A DNA stretch of 64,000 bases, taken from the NCBI RefSeq assembly GCF_010669285.1, contig NZ_CP048711.1, positions 4,526,001 to 4,590,000 of the forward strand, read 5' to 3'. The position numbers and the translations under genes are program-made. The notes beneath the pieces were generated by a model. It was not told where the DNA came from. It worked only from the letters and a program-made list of their open reading frames with translations, and ran no database searches. Shown here piece after piece: positions 36,506 through 46,542 of this stretch. The first letter of the stretch is position 1. Each line of letters starts with the position of its first letter. The DNA is from Kineobactrum salinum (GTDB lineage: Bacteria; Pseudomonadota; Gammaproteobacteria; Pseudomonadales; Halieaceae).

Positions 36506-38874
36506 ATGAATAAAAATAAAGGTATGGTATTTACCGCGGCGGCAACAGTGATCCATGTGGCGCTGCAGTCGGGAGTCACTGTTGCACAGCCTGTCAATGC
36601 GCAGGCTGCGCAGTCCACAAGCCCGGCAGCCAGGGGGGGCAGCTTGAGGAGATAATTGTGCGAGCGCGACGGGTCGAGGAGTCGCAGCAGGATGTGCCTA
36701 TCGCCATTTCTACCCTGACCGATGATCACTTGACCGTCGCCGCCGTGACGACGGTTGTCGACATTCAGCGCCTGGCTCCCAGTTTGAGGATTGCAGAAGG
36801 CACCACAGGCCAGCTCGATTTCTCGATACGTGGCGCCTTCCTGGGATTCGGTGTGGATCCATCAGTGGTCACCTACCTTGATGAGGTGCCCGCCCATTCA
36901 AAAGTGCTCCGTTACAGTCTCTATGATCTGAGCTCCGTGGAGGTGCTGAAAGGTCCTCAGGGCACACTATTTGGCCGTAACAGCACTGGTGGTGCCGTGC
37001 TGTTTTCGTCCAAGGAACCGGACGTCAGCGGGGTAGAAGGGTTTACTAGAGCGAGGTATGGCAACCTCAATGATCGCTTTCTGGAAGGTGCGCTCAACGT
37101 CCCGCTGAGCGATACCTTAGCAACGCGGCTGGCGGGTAAGCTGCAGCGGCGCGATGGCACTCTTAAAAGTGTGACGCAGCCGGGAAGGGAGTACGACAAT
37201 CGACACAATGGCACAGTGCGTGCTTCGTTGCTCTGGAGCCCATCCGCTACCATCGAAAACCAAACCATCGCGGGCCACTACTCGATGGAAGAAAATCGCG
37301 TTCCCAATCGGGCGCTGAGCCTGGTCGGCGGCTGCACAGGCCCCACAACGCCTGTGACATCATGCATTTTCCAGCCGCCGTTTCATGAAATTCTCGGCAC
37401 CGATAACCTGAGAGAATGGGCGGAGCAGGAGTTCGATTTACGCGGCACAAACAAGACAGTCAATATAAATCGTAATAGTGACAGGGTGGAACAGACATTC
37501 GTAACCAACAAATTCACTATCGATCTGGGGCCAGTGACACTCAAGAATATCAGTCATTATGGTGATCTAAAGGTTGGCTTCGACAGGGATTTTGACGGTA
37601 CGCCGGCAACAGTCATCGAGGCCACTATCTTTGACGAAACCGAGTCTTTCTACACTGAGAACCAGCTTTATGGCAATGCGCTTGGCGATCGTCTCGATTG
37701 GCGGGTGGGAATCACCTATAGCCATGACGATGCTCGTTCAAATGAAACGCAGATAATTTTTCCTTTGCCTGGATCGATGACTACTCCGCGCCGCTCAATC
37801 AGTGATACCACATTCGAATCAACGGCTCTTTTTGCCCAGGCCACATACGACTTATCGGCATTCATGGAAGGTGTATCCTTTACCGCCGGTTATCGCTACA
37901 CATGGGATGATCGCGAAATTGCAACCCGCGCCTTTGCCGGTGCATCTCCCCAGGAATGTGCGCTGCAGGTTCGGCCTGTTCCCGATAGCGGCCCGGTAGC
38001 GTATCCCGGTACCGATCTGGCTACCTGTACGCGCAGGCTGACGCTGAATTCCCAGGAGGGCACCTACAGCTTCACGCTGGATTGGCAACCCAGCGATCAC
38101 GCGCTTCTCTATGCCACGACCCGGAAAGGGTACAAGTCGGGAAGTTTCAATACTCACGCCATCGACCCGACTATTGCCCAGTACGCACCAGAAATCGTCA
38201 CGGATGTGGAGGTAGGACTCAAGGCGGATTGGGAGCTGGGTTCGATTCCATTCAGGACCAATATCGCCGCCTACCGGAACAAATACGACAATATCCAGAC
38301 GTCCCATACAGTAGTGGATAATATATCAGGAGAAGTGACGGCGGTTACATTGAATACCGACCCCATTACCGGCCTCCCCAACAAGGCAACTATAAAGGGC
38401 TACGAAGTAGAGATGATCGTGCTTCCGATATCCTGGCTGCAGCTATCTGGGTTCTATTCAAATATCGATGCCAAGTATGACCAGTTCTTCACGATATCGC
38501 CGCGGATGGACCTGGCTGGCGAGAACATCGCGGGACTTACGCCCGAAAGCTACGGCATCAGCGGACAAGTCGATCTTCCTGTATCGGGCCCTTTCGAAAC
38601 ATTTCTGGCCACGGCAAGTTACTTCTGGCGAGAGGCCAATCAGACGAATCCTGCTTCGAGCTCCATAGTCCCCGAGCGCGATTATTCATCTTTTGATGCG
38701 CGTGTCGCAATGCTCAATCTATTCGGCAGTGGGATAGATATCGCTGTCTACGGCCGGAACCTTGGCGACAATTTGTCTTGCTCGAGCAATGACATCGTTG
38801 GCGGCCTGGTCACGACGCGATGTTCGGAAGGCAGAACCTACGGTATCGAGCTAACTCACAGTTTCGGTGGCTAG
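36506..38874 (+). CDS. TonB-dependent outer-membrane receptor (frameshift near N-terminus)
   Basis: A repaired length of ~789 residues. ATG 36506 starts a signal peptide (VALQSGVTVAQPVNAQA) in a different frame from the rest. The switch is at the G7 run 36633-36639: one more G joins PAARGG to QLEEIIVRARRVEESQQDVP, restoring the TonB box and plug. The plug (LSSVEVLKGPQGTLFGRNSTGGAVLF) and barrel are complete, ending TYGIELTHSFGG. Its stop codon TAG lies inside the first repeat of the palindromic element 38871-39034. Ligand unknown; adjacent genes suggest hydrophobic or ester compounds. Confidence 0.85.
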
Positions 38875-39034
38875 TGGGCCATGCGTGAAGTTCGGTCACT
38901 AAAACTCACAGCCAAAGCGTTCAGAGCAAGGCGGGAAAACGCAGGATTAGCGGCGCTAATTTAAGTTTTTCCAACGCAGCTCTGGACGCTGTGGCGAAGA
39001 GATCAGTAACCGAACTTTGCGCCTGGCCCACTAG
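38871..39034. repeat. MITE-like 164-bp palindromic element
   Basis: Perfect 11-bp terminal inverted repeats CTAGTGGGCCA (38871-38881) and TGGCCCACTAG (39024-39034). Inside, the two halves remain complementary with a few mismatches (for example AAGTTCGGT.ACT against its complement) up to a central TTAGCG-G-CGCTAA (38947-38959), which lies exactly in the middle. The whole unit can fold into one long hairpin. It has no coding capacity. Pattern and size fit a non-autonomous mobile element, although a long-hairpin terminator cannot be excluded. Confidence 0.75.
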
Positions 39035-39068
39035 GCGGTATCCAGGGACCTAATATCAAGGAGGTACG

Positions 39069-40583
39069 ATGACTACGGTAGTAGTTGACAAAGAGAGCAG
39101 GGCAGTACAGGGCGGAGCCGCATTTGTTCACGGCGATTTCAGATATCTTTGGTTGGGTCTCGGTGCAGTCTTCTCCCTTTTCGCGGTGGGTGCCCGATGG
39201 GATGTTCCTCTGGCAGCCTGGGTAGCGCCGGTCCTGTTGCTTCGATTTGTCAGATTGAGTCGGCCTTTGGCCGGTCTCAGTCTATTGCTTGTCGTGTCCG
39301 TCGCGGGTGCGCTCTGGTGGTCCGTGCAGTTGGCGGTGCCGCTCGAGGCTTCCATGATTGCGGCATGCATCACTTTCGGCACAGTGTTTTCGGTGCCGTA
39401 TGTGCTGGACCGGTGGCTTGCTCCCCGTGTCGACGTGGTGGGGCGTCTGCTGCTGTTCCCTTCGGCGATTGTGACTTTTGAGTTTGCCATGGCCACGATC
39501 AGTCCTCTGGGGACAAGTTATGGAACCCGAGCGATTACGCAGAGCGAACATCTCGCGCTACTCCAGATCCTGTCGATCACGGGTCCATACGGCATCGGAT
39601 TTCTCATCGGTTGGTTCGCTACGCTGGTGAACCATGTATGGGAAGAGGTCTCCTGGAAGAGCTGCCGAATACCGGTAGGCGCATTCACGCTCGTATTACT
39701 CGCCGTGCTAATAGGTGGAAGTTTGCGGCTTGCGTTCTTCCAGTACGAGGGGGATTACGTAAAGATCGCCGGTATTTCACCTGATATGGTTGTCCGGAAT
39801 GCCGCGGGAGAGCTGCTTGAAAGCGAGGCTTCTGCCGCTGCATTGACGGATGAGGCGGCACTGAGGGTGGCTTACGCCGCAGTTGAGGATGAGCTTATTG
39901 CCGGCACCATACAGGCCGCGCAGGCCGGTGCGAAAGTCGTCGTCTGGTCTGAGACGGCTGCCATGTCCCTCGGTTCTGACGAGCGGTTATTGGAACGTGC
40001 CACGGAAGTCGCGAGCGAACAGGGGATTTACCTGAACGTCGCAGTGGGCCAGCCGTTTGCTCGCAATGATACTTATCTGATTGGTCCAGACGGCGAGCAT
40101 ATATGGAGCTATAGTAAGAGTTATCCAGTGCCTGGATTAGAGCCCATCCCTCCCGGCGATACGCCGGTGCCGTTGGTTGAGACACCGTTTGGCCATCTGA
40201 CCAATGTCATTTGCTTCGATGCCGATTTTCCCGCTCTGATGCGTGTAGATGCAGATATCATGCTGGTTCCAGGATGGGACTGGCCCGAGATGGGGCGCAC
40301 ACACACGCTGAAAATGGCCCGCTTGCGAGCTATTGAGAATGGCTATTCTTTATTTCGTCAAGACTATAACGGCTATTCCGCCGCATTCGATCACTTGGGC
40401 CGCACTATTGCTGGCCAGGACACTACCGGTCCGGGCCTTCACCTAATGTTCGGCGACCTCCCTGTGAGCGGGACCAGGACGATTTACAATATTGTCGGGG
40501 ATATGTTCGCTTGGCTGTGCGTGTTGAGTCTGTTTGCAATGGCGGCCATAGGTATCGTAAAGACAACGCGAAGCAGGTCATAG
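39069..40583 (+). CDS. Membrane carbon-nitrogen hydrolase, apolipoprotein N-acyltransferase-like
   Basis: A 504-residue protein: five or six N-terminal membrane helices (~residues 25-230), a nitrilase-type domain (~240-475) and a final helix. The Glu-Lys-Cys triad is visible: Glu in VVWSETAAM, Lys in SYSKSYPVPGLEP and Cys in NVICFDADFPALM. This is the architecture of Lnt, but sequence around the active site and helices is divergent and the gene sits outside the usual lnt-corC-ybeY context, so it may acylate or hydrolyse something else. GGAGG precedes ATG 39069. Confidence 0.8.
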   Translation: MTTVVVDKESRAVQGGAAFVHGDFRYLWLGLGAVFSLFAVGARWDVPLAAWVAPVLLLRFVRLSRPLAGLSLLLVVSVAGALWWSVQLAVPLEASMIAACITFGTVFSVPYVLDRWLAPRVDVVGRLLLFPSAIVTFEFAMATISPLGTSYGTRAITQSEHLALLQILSITGPYGIGFLIGWFATLVNHVWEEVSWKSCRIPVGAFTLVLLAVLIGGSLRLAFFQYEGDYVKIAGISPDMVVRNAAGELLESEASAAALTDEAALRVAYAAVEDELIAGTIQAAQAGAKVVVWSETAAMSLGSDERLLERATEVASEQGIYLNVAVGQPFARNDTYLIGPDGEHIWSYSKSYPVPGLEPIPPGDTPVPLVETPFGHLTNVICFDADFPALMRVDADIMLVPGWDWPEMGRTHTLKMARLRAIENGYSLFRQDYNGYSAAFDHLGRTIAGQDTTGPGLHLMFGDLPVSGTRTIYNIVGDMFAWLCVLSLFAMAAIGIVKTTRSRS

Positions 40584-40601
40584 AACTTGCTCCGCAGTTC
40601 C

Positions 40602-42317
40602 CTACCGTACCTGTCTTGGCTGGTCTGCCCAGTATTTTTTTCGGAGCTCTTTTTTAACTATTTTACCAGCAGGATTCCGGGGTAGTGATTGAACAAACGT
40701 ATACTTTCTGGGTACCTTGAAGGCACCAAGGCGCTTCCGACAGAAACGGTCCAGTTCGTCTTCACTCAATGCTGCTCCTGGCTTGGTGACAACTATTGCC
40801 ATTACCGTCTCGCCCCAGCGTTCGTCCGGCACGCCGATAACTGATGCATCGGCGATGCCGGGATGTCTGTGAAGAACGCTCTCGATTTCAGAAGGGTAGA
40901 TATTCTCAGCGCCGCTGACAATCATGTCTTTGATACGGTCATAGATATAGAGGTAACCCTCAGCATCGAGATATCCGGCATCGCCGGTGTGCAACCAGCC
41001 GTGTCTAAGTGTTTCTGCAGTCTCCTCGCTCATTCTCCAGTAGCCTGACATCAGCTGCGGGCCACGTACGAGGACCTCACCCACCTCGCCTGGAGGCAGA
41101 TCGACTTCGTCAGAACCGACGATACGAAGTTGTACGCCGGGAAGCGCCTTGCCGGCGGAAAGCAGCAATCCGGGGTCATCTGCCAATGCCCTGCGATGAT
41201 CCTCCTCGGTCAATAGTGCGCAGGAGCCAGCAAGCTCCGTCATGCCATATCCTTGTGCGAAGTGGCATTTGAACACCTCCATTGCGCGTCGCAATACGGG
41301 CTCTGCGATCGGCGATGCACCATACCCGACAAACGCAAGTTTGGGAAACTCCATCGCCTCGAGCTCTGGAACTCCTGTAAGCAACAATTGAATGACCGCC
41401 GGGACCAGGCTGGCGACGACAATCTCATCATGGACAAGCGAGTTGGCAATCGCTACCGGATTCACCTCTCTATGCACTACCAGCATTGCACCAGACGATA
41501 CGGCACTGAATGATGTGGCTATCGCGGCGATATGGAATAGCGGAAGCACCACCAAAGTTCGTTCGCCTGGATTGAGCCTGTAGGGCATGGAGAAAAGGCT
41601 CTGCGTAATGTTGCTGACAAAGGCACGATGACTGAGGACTACGCCTTTCGGCTTGCCGGTGGTACCACTGGTATACATTTGAAGTGCGGCGTCATCCGGA
41701 TGTAGGGCGACAGGGCGGCAAGCTGACCTGGTATTGTTCAGAGCGTCTTCGAGTGAATGCCAATTGCATGCTCCAGAGCCGATGCTCACGCGGCTGATGG
41801 CCGGTGCATTCTCAAGTTGGCTGAGGCCGGCATCAACCGCTTCGCAGAATTCGATATCGGAAACTATCAGACCCGATTCAGAATCGGCGATAGTATCGGC
41901 CCACTCCGGTGGCGCCAAGCGGTAGTTGAGCGTGACCGGAACGGCGCCAATGCGTGAGCCGGCATAGATCAGCAAAATATAGTCGATTGAGTTTCGCATT
42001 AGTAGACAGAATCGATCGCCTTTCCTCACTCCTTGTTCAGAAATAATAGAGGCAAGCCTTTCTGTCCGTTCATGAGCTTCTGCGTAGGTGATACTGACTC
42101 CTTCACAGCTGGCGAAGGGAGAACTACCTCGACTCTTGGCTTGAAAATTGAACGGATCATGCATCAGCATCGGATTGAATCTCCCTGCCAAGTCATTCCA
42201 TCTGAGCCGGCACCAATTCGGCGGATCGACCTTGCCGATTCCTGCGTTGAATACCCCCCTGTTGACCATTGCGGAATTTTCATCAATGCGTTCTCCATAA
42301 TTGTTTTGATAAGACAC
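40602..42317 (-). CDS. Acyl-CoA synthetase (AMP-forming, ANL superfamily)
   Basis: A 571-residue enzyme. The ATP loop YTSGTTGKPKGVVLSH, GYGMTELAG, the HTGDAGYLD motif, the hinge YDRIKDMI and the catalytic Lys region NPAGKIVKKELRKK are all intact. It activates a carboxylic acid to its CoA thioester. Given the racemase, acyl-CoA dehydrogenase and hydratases nearby, a branched fatty or side-chain acid is likely. The true start may be a later ATG (42269 or 42170), since the first ~50 residues look unlike relatives. It is convergent with the Lnt-like gene. Confidence 0.88.
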   Translation of the reverse strand: MSYQNNYGERIDENSAMVNRGVFNAGIGKVDPPNWCRLRWNDLAGRFNPMLMHDPFNFQAKSRGSSPFASCEGVSITYAEAHERTERLASIISEQGVRKGDRFCLLMRNSIDYILLIYAGSRIGAVPVTLNYRLAPPEWADTIADSESGLIVSDIEFCEAVDAGLSQLENAPAISRVSIGSGACNWHSLEDALNNTRSACRPVALHPDDAALQMYTSGTTGKPKGVVLSHRAFVSNITQSLFSMPYRLNPGERTLVVLPLFHIAAIATSFSAVSSGAMLVVHREVNPVAIANSLVHDEIVVASLVPAVIQLLLTGVPELEAMEFPKLAFVGYGASPIAEPVLRRAMEVFKCHFAQGYGMTELAGSCALLTEEDHRRALADDPGLLLSAGKALPGVQLRIVGSDEVDLPPGEVGEVLVRGPQLMSGYWRMSEETAETLRHGWLHTGDAGYLDAEGYLYIYDRIKDMIVSGAENIYPSEIESVLHRHPGIADASVIGVPDERWGETVMAIVVTKPGAALSEDELDRFCRKRLGAFKVPRKYTFVQSLPRNPAGKIVKKELRKKYWADQPRQVR

Positions 42318-42804
42318 TGTCAGTCCGATCCCGAGTCAGCAGCCAATATTTATCGGCTGCTGACGGAGACGGTGACGGTGTGAAGAAAAGGATGAGGTCG
42401 GTCCGTTATATTGTCAAATTCATTGTTCTCTCGCTATATTCTTGAGTTTCATCGCTTTTCTCCGAGAGACATATGTTCAATTTGCCAAACTGATGCATTC
42501 CTGTAGCTCATGGCGCTGCACCATAATGAATTTGCTTCTCGGCTTCAGCAAGCTCAATATCTGAGTTGCGGTACGTGGCTCCGAGCTGAGGGTCGCAGTG
42601 ACCGTTCGTCCTTTGAGGGGCCCGAGAACTGAAACTACCCAGTTGTTCCGCAATGAATCTGTCATCGGTGCAGGCTACCTAGGGCACGTCGACGGCGGGC
42701 CTTGGACGCCCACAACTATCTACATGAAAACATTGTTTATCAACGTGAACACTCGGGGAATTTGGCAGCTATATGCCTCGTACGTGGTACAGGAGATTTA
42801 TTAG
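42318..42804. other. Divergent control region of ligase and thiolase genes
   Basis: No gene seen in 487 bp. It separates the divergent ligase (minus) and thiolase (plus) genes, so it should hold both promoters, possibly LysR-controlled. I found no clear -35/-10 pair or strong palindrome. Short frames here lack ribosome sites or recognisable content. Confidence 0.4.
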
Positions 42805-43986
42805 ATGAGCAAGGATATTTATGTTGCCGGTGTCGGAATGATTCCGTTCACCAAGCCTGGGACCAATGAGCCTTATCCGCGGATGGCCGCCAGTGCCGTG
42901 TCTGCGGCATTGTTGGATGCAGGCATCGGCTACTCGCTCATACAACAGGCTTGTGTCGGCTACGTGTATGGCGACTCCACCGCAGGGCAGCGTGCACTAT
43001 ACGATGTTGGTATGACCGGCATCCCGATCGTCAATGTCAATAACAACTGTGCTACTGGATCGACCGCCTTGTTTCTGGCTCGCCAAGCAGTGATGAGCGG
43101 GTCAGCGGAGTGTGTTCTGGCGCTCGGCTTTGAACAAATGATTCCCGGTGCCCTGAGTGAGATCTACAGCGATCGCCCCAGCCCGTTTGAACAGTTTGAC
43201 CACGCCACGGACGAGTTGGTCAAGAATGAGCTGCCTTTAGCGTTGCGTTACTTTGGTGGGGCGGGCCAGGCACACATGAACGAATTCGGAACCAGTGTGG
43301 AAACGTTTGCGAAGATCCGTGCAAAGGCTAGCCGGCATGCAGCGAACAATCCGATGGCTCTGTTTCGCAGCGTCGTTACGCCAGAGGAGGTGATGAAGTC
43401 GCAGGTAATATGGCCGGGCGTAATGACAAAGTTGATGTGTTGTCCACCAACGTGCGGCGCTGCTGCTGCTGTGATTTGCTCAGCGGGCTTCGCACAGCGT
43501 CATGGTCTTAATGGAAATGTTCGCCTCAGGGAGCAGGCAATGACAACAGACACTCCCACTGCCTTTGCGGCTCACGACATGCGCGAAGTTGTGGGATTCA
43601 GCATGGCACAAGCTGCGGCGCTTCAGGTTTATGAGGCCGCTGGGGTGGATCCGCAGGATCTTGATGTGGTCGAACTGCATGATTGCTTCGCACACAATGA
43701 GTTACTTAGCTACGAGGCGCTCGGCTTGTGCTCTCGTGGAGACGCTGAGAGGTTCGTCAATGATGACGATAACACTTACGGTGGAGCGGTCGTGACCAAT
43801 CCATCAGGTGGCCTGCTCAGTAAGGGCCATCCGTTGGGCGCCACCGGGCTCGCGCAATGCTTCGAACTTGTACAGCAGCTACGTGGTAGTGCCGAAGCAC
43901 GACAGGTCGGCGGCGCACGCCTGGCCTTACAGCACAACCTGGGCCTGGGTGGTGCCTGTGTGGTGACGTTGTATGAACGCGTTTGA
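42805..43986 (+). CDS. Thiolase-family protein (SCP2/lipid-transfer type)
   Basis: A 393-residue thiolase. The nucleophile Cys lies in NVNNNCATGSTALFLA (~residue 90). HDCFAHNE and SKGHPLGATG carry the other active-site histidines; a final GGACVVTLYERV is typical. The N-N-N-C form and H-D-C-F-A are characteristic of SCP-x-like thiolases and lipid-transfer proteins acting on branched or steroid side chains rather than on straight acyl chains. Start ATG 42805 follows GGAG. It is the degradative last step of the local beta-oxidation set. Confidence 0.88.
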   Translation: MSKDIYVAGVGMIPFTKPGTNEPYPRMAASAVSAALLDAGIGYSLIQQACVGYVYGDSTAGQRALYDVGMTGIPIVNVNNNCATGSTALFLARQAVMSGSAECVLALGFEQMIPGALSEIYSDRPSPFEQFDHATDELVKNELPLALRYFGGAGQAHMNEFGTSVETFAKIRAKASRHAANNPMALFRSVVTPEEVMKSQVIWPGVMTKLMCCPPTCGAAAAVICSAGFAQRHGLNGNVRLREQAMTTDTPTAFAAHDMREVVGFSMAQAAALQVYEAAGVDPQDLDVVELHDCFAHNELLSYEALGLCSRGDAERFVNDDDNTYGGAVVTNPSGGLLSKGHPLGATGLAQCFELVQQLRGSAEARQVGGARLALQHNLGLGGACVVTLYERV

Positions 43987-44009
43987 GTACGGTTACGGCT
44001 ATCTGAGCG

Positions 44010-44210
44010 ATGCTAGTGCGCTTGCACCGTCAATACCGAGTTCTGGATGACGGAGCCGGCTATATGCCCAAATGGCGATGCACTGAACACCAAGGCGAAG
44101 TGCTCGACGAGTGTCTACAGTTCTTCAGAGGCTATGGCTACATGGCAGAGTACCCTGCCGCGGACCTATATGCCGATCCTCGGGTGCATGCATTCACACC
44201 CCCCCCGTAG
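44010..44210 (+). pseudogene. Acyl-CoA dehydrogenase C-terminal remnant
   Basis: A 66-codon frame reads MPKWRCTEHQGEVLDECLQFFRGYGYMAEYPAADLYADPRVHAF, which lines up with the C-terminal helix bundle and the YMxEY catalytic-Glu region of acyl-CoA dehydrogenases (compare QLHGGAGYMNEYKIAQLWRDARV in the intact gene at 46543). The remainder of the gene is missing. A leftover of a second dehydrogenase between thiolase and regulator. Confidence 0.75.
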
Positions 44211-44379
44211 TTCGATGACGCCTGGCCCTTTGTCCGGCAGCACTCGAATTTTGTTGTTACTGACCTTCAGGCTCCAACTTTTCGACTATTCACGCGTATA
44301 CTTCGTCCATTGCCCCTAAAGCATAAATTTATTAACATTATTGGATATAACTCATATTCATGATTTGGACGGTCCGGTC

Positions 44380-45288
44380 ATGCTAGATCCACGTTTCAAC
44401 CATGCGGTTGCCGTCGCTCACGCGGGTTCATTCACCGAGGCTGCTAATCAAATCGGATTAACCCAATCTGCCATTACCAAGAGCATTGCCGACCTCGAGC
44501 GCGAGTTGGGCTATTCCATATTCCACCGTACTGCACGCGGCGTGGTAATGACTGAACAGGGGGCCGAATTTATTGAGCGGGTCAAGCGCTTGCTCGACGA
44601 CGTCAGGGAACTATTCGACAGGGGCGCAGGGCCCAAGGATCCTTTCGCGAAGCCACTGCGTATCGGGGTTTGTCCGGCCTCATTGGAGTGGCTTCTTGCA
44701 GCTCCGCTAGCAGCTCTATTGGCTCGGCATCCCAGCATCAAGCTCGATGTCGCCGGTGGAAGTTTTGAACGGATAAGTCAGCTCCTGCGTAATGGCGGGG
44801 TCGATGTTGCGGTAGGATTCGAGGAGGCCTTTTCTGAAATTGGTGGACTTAAGCGCGAGCCTATCGCAGCGCTCCGGACGGTACTGTTTGTCCGCAAGGG
44901 CCATCCCATTCTCTGCAGGAAAAAAATCACCGGAGCAATACTGGCGGCCTATGATTTCGTGCTTCCCTCTTTCTCGCGGCCTTTTGCGGTGGTCATTCAA
45001 GCCCTGTTTGAGGAACACGGGCTACCATGGCAACAGCATGTTCACACGATAGATTCGTTTTCGATTGTTAAGCGAGTTGTGGCTGCGTCCGATGTGATCG
45101 GTGTGACAACAGTAGAGTATGCGAAGTCCAAAGCTTTTAGCACTATTTACGAACAAGTACCCGGAAACCTGCTATTCATACAGGGGCCTATGTGCTGTGC
45201 AATCCGAACTCGCTGGGAGGTATCGCCTCCGGTGCGTGAATTTCTATATATGATTAAAAAAGCACTGCCGGCCGAGCTCGCTTCGTAA
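44380..45288 (+). CDS. LysR-family transcription regulator
   Basis: A 302-residue LysR protein: winged helix-turn-helix at ~1-60 (FNHAVAVAHAGSFTEAANQIGLTQSAITKSIADLE), then a periplasmic-binding-like effector domain. Start ATG 44380 gives the expected N-terminus; a TTG at 44341 would add 13 residues. It lies within the beta-oxidation genes and is the likely local regulator, with an acyl-CoA or acid as inducer. No T-N11-A site was assigned. Confidence 0.9.
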   Translation: MLDPRFNHAVAVAHAGSFTEAANQIGLTQSAITKSIADLERELGYSIFHRTARGVVMTEQGAEFIERVKRLLDDVRELFDRGAGPKDPFAKPLRIGVCPASLEWLLAAPLAALLARHPSIKLDVAGGSFERISQLLRNGGVDVAVGFEEAFSEIGGLKREPIAALRTVLFVRKGHPILCRKKITGAILAAYDFVLPSFSRPFAVVIQALFEEHGLPWQQHVHTIDSFSIVKRVVAASDVIGVTTVEYAKSKAFSTIYEQVPGNLLFIQGPMCCAIRTRWEVSPPVREFLYMIKKALPAELAS

Positions 45289-45368
45289 GTTGCAGGCTTG
45301 AAGACCAGAGTCCATCATGGCAGGAGATCCCGATTTTTGTTGGATGACCTGGTGGCGTACCCATCGCA

Positions 45369-46511
45369 TTATCCTATGATCCCTTCCTGATGCAGGGAGG
45401 CAATCATGGCATCGTCGAAGCCGACATTCTTGAGGAGTGGCGTGATCGAGTCGATGCCGCTTCTCATACCTTGCGGTGTGTGGGTTTTCGTCTGGGAATA
45501 TCGAGGCGCAGGTGCGGGCTGGACTATGCCATCAACAACAACGAAGGCCCCTCTTGCGACGTTGTGAGGATGATGAGGCGCTTCGTCGAGCGACATTACA
45601 GGTGAAAGGCACGCATCGGTGCCCTCAAAGAGTAGACACCACTCATCCCGTGTTTTGGAGCGAAAGCAATCATCGAGTTTTTTCTTGAGCGAGGGCCAAT
45701 GATGCGGGTCGTTCTGGAACTGGAACTCTACATCATCTGCCAAGCCTATCGTCTTGATAAGCAACTCATAGAACTGCGGCTCGACAGGTCCGATTGCAAT
45801 GAACTTTCCGTCCGAAGTTTCGTAACTATCGTAGTAGTGCGCTCCGCTATCAAGAATATTCTTGCCACGCTCATCTAACCAGCGCCCCTCGGCCCGCAGC
45901 GAGTAGATCATTGACATCAGGACGGCGCTGCCTTCCGTCATCGCGCAGTCGACAACTTGCCCACACCCGGATTCGCGGGCATGAAGAATTGCCGCAAGCA
46001 TGGCGAATGCCAGCATCATGCCGCCACCCCCAAAATCGGCCAGCATATTCAACGGTGGGGTGGGACGCTGATCGGAACGACCGATGGTATGCAGAGCACC
46101 TGAAAGTGCCGCATAATTGATGTCGTGCCCAGCCATCGCCGAATAGGGACCGTCCTGCCCCCAACCAGTCATGCGACCGTACACAGTGGCGGGGTTGTCG
46201 TCCAGCAGTACATCCGGACCGAGTCCAAGCCGTTCCATAACTCCCGGTCTGAAGCCTTCAAAAACCCCGTCGGCGGATTTGCATAGTTCGCGTACGAAAT
46301 CGATGCCTTTCGCACTCTTGAGATCTACTTCGATGCTCGTTCGCGAGCGATTCAGGATTTCCTTGTGTGGGTCAACCACAAGCCCCTTCGCACCAATCCT
46401 GTCTATCCGTATAACCTCCGCGCCGTGGTCGGCCAACATCATGCCGCAGAATGGGCCCGGACCAAGACCAGCAAATTCGATAATTCTAACTCCTTTTAAC
46501 GGCCCATTCAT
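45369..46511 (-). CDS. CaiB/BaiF-family CoA-transferase, methylacyl-CoA racemase type
   Basis: A 380-residue protein. The residues of alpha-methylacyl-CoA racemase are all visible: His in MAGHDINYAALSG, Asp in NMLADFGGGG and Glu in IGPVEPQFY. The N-terminus GVRIIEFAGLGPGPFCGMMLADHGAEVIRI is typical. It would epimerise 2-methylacyl-CoA esters so that the (2S) form can enter beta-oxidation, as required for pristanoyl or sterol side chains. It is 31 bp downstream of the acyl-CoA dehydrogenase, probably one transcript. Confidence 0.9.
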   Translation of the reverse strand: MNGPLKGVRIIEFAGLGPGPFCGMMLADHGAEVIRIDRIGAKGLVVDPHKEILNRSRTSIEVDLKSAKGIDFVRELCKSADGVFEGFRPGVMERLGLGPDVLLDDNPATVYGRMTGWGQDGPYSAMAGHDINYAALSGALHTIGRSDQRPTPPLNMLADFGGGGMMLAFAMLAAILHARESGCGQVVDCAMTEGSAVLMSMIYSLRAEGRWLDERGKNILDSGAHYYDSYETSDGKFIAIGPVEPQFYELLIKTIGLADDVEFQFQNDPHHWPSLKKKLDDCFRSKTRDEWCLLFEGTDACLSPVMSLDEAPHHPHNVARGAFVVVDGIVQPAPAPRYSQTKTHTPQGMRSGIDSITPLLKNVGFDDAMIASLHQEGIIG

Positions 46512-46542
46512 AGCCTCGCTTCCTCCGGGTTTCTACAGGTGG

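Noticed and set aside
42598-42804. 68-codon frame before the thiolase gene
   Set aside because: Lacks a ribosome site and reads into a control region; no protein-like pattern.
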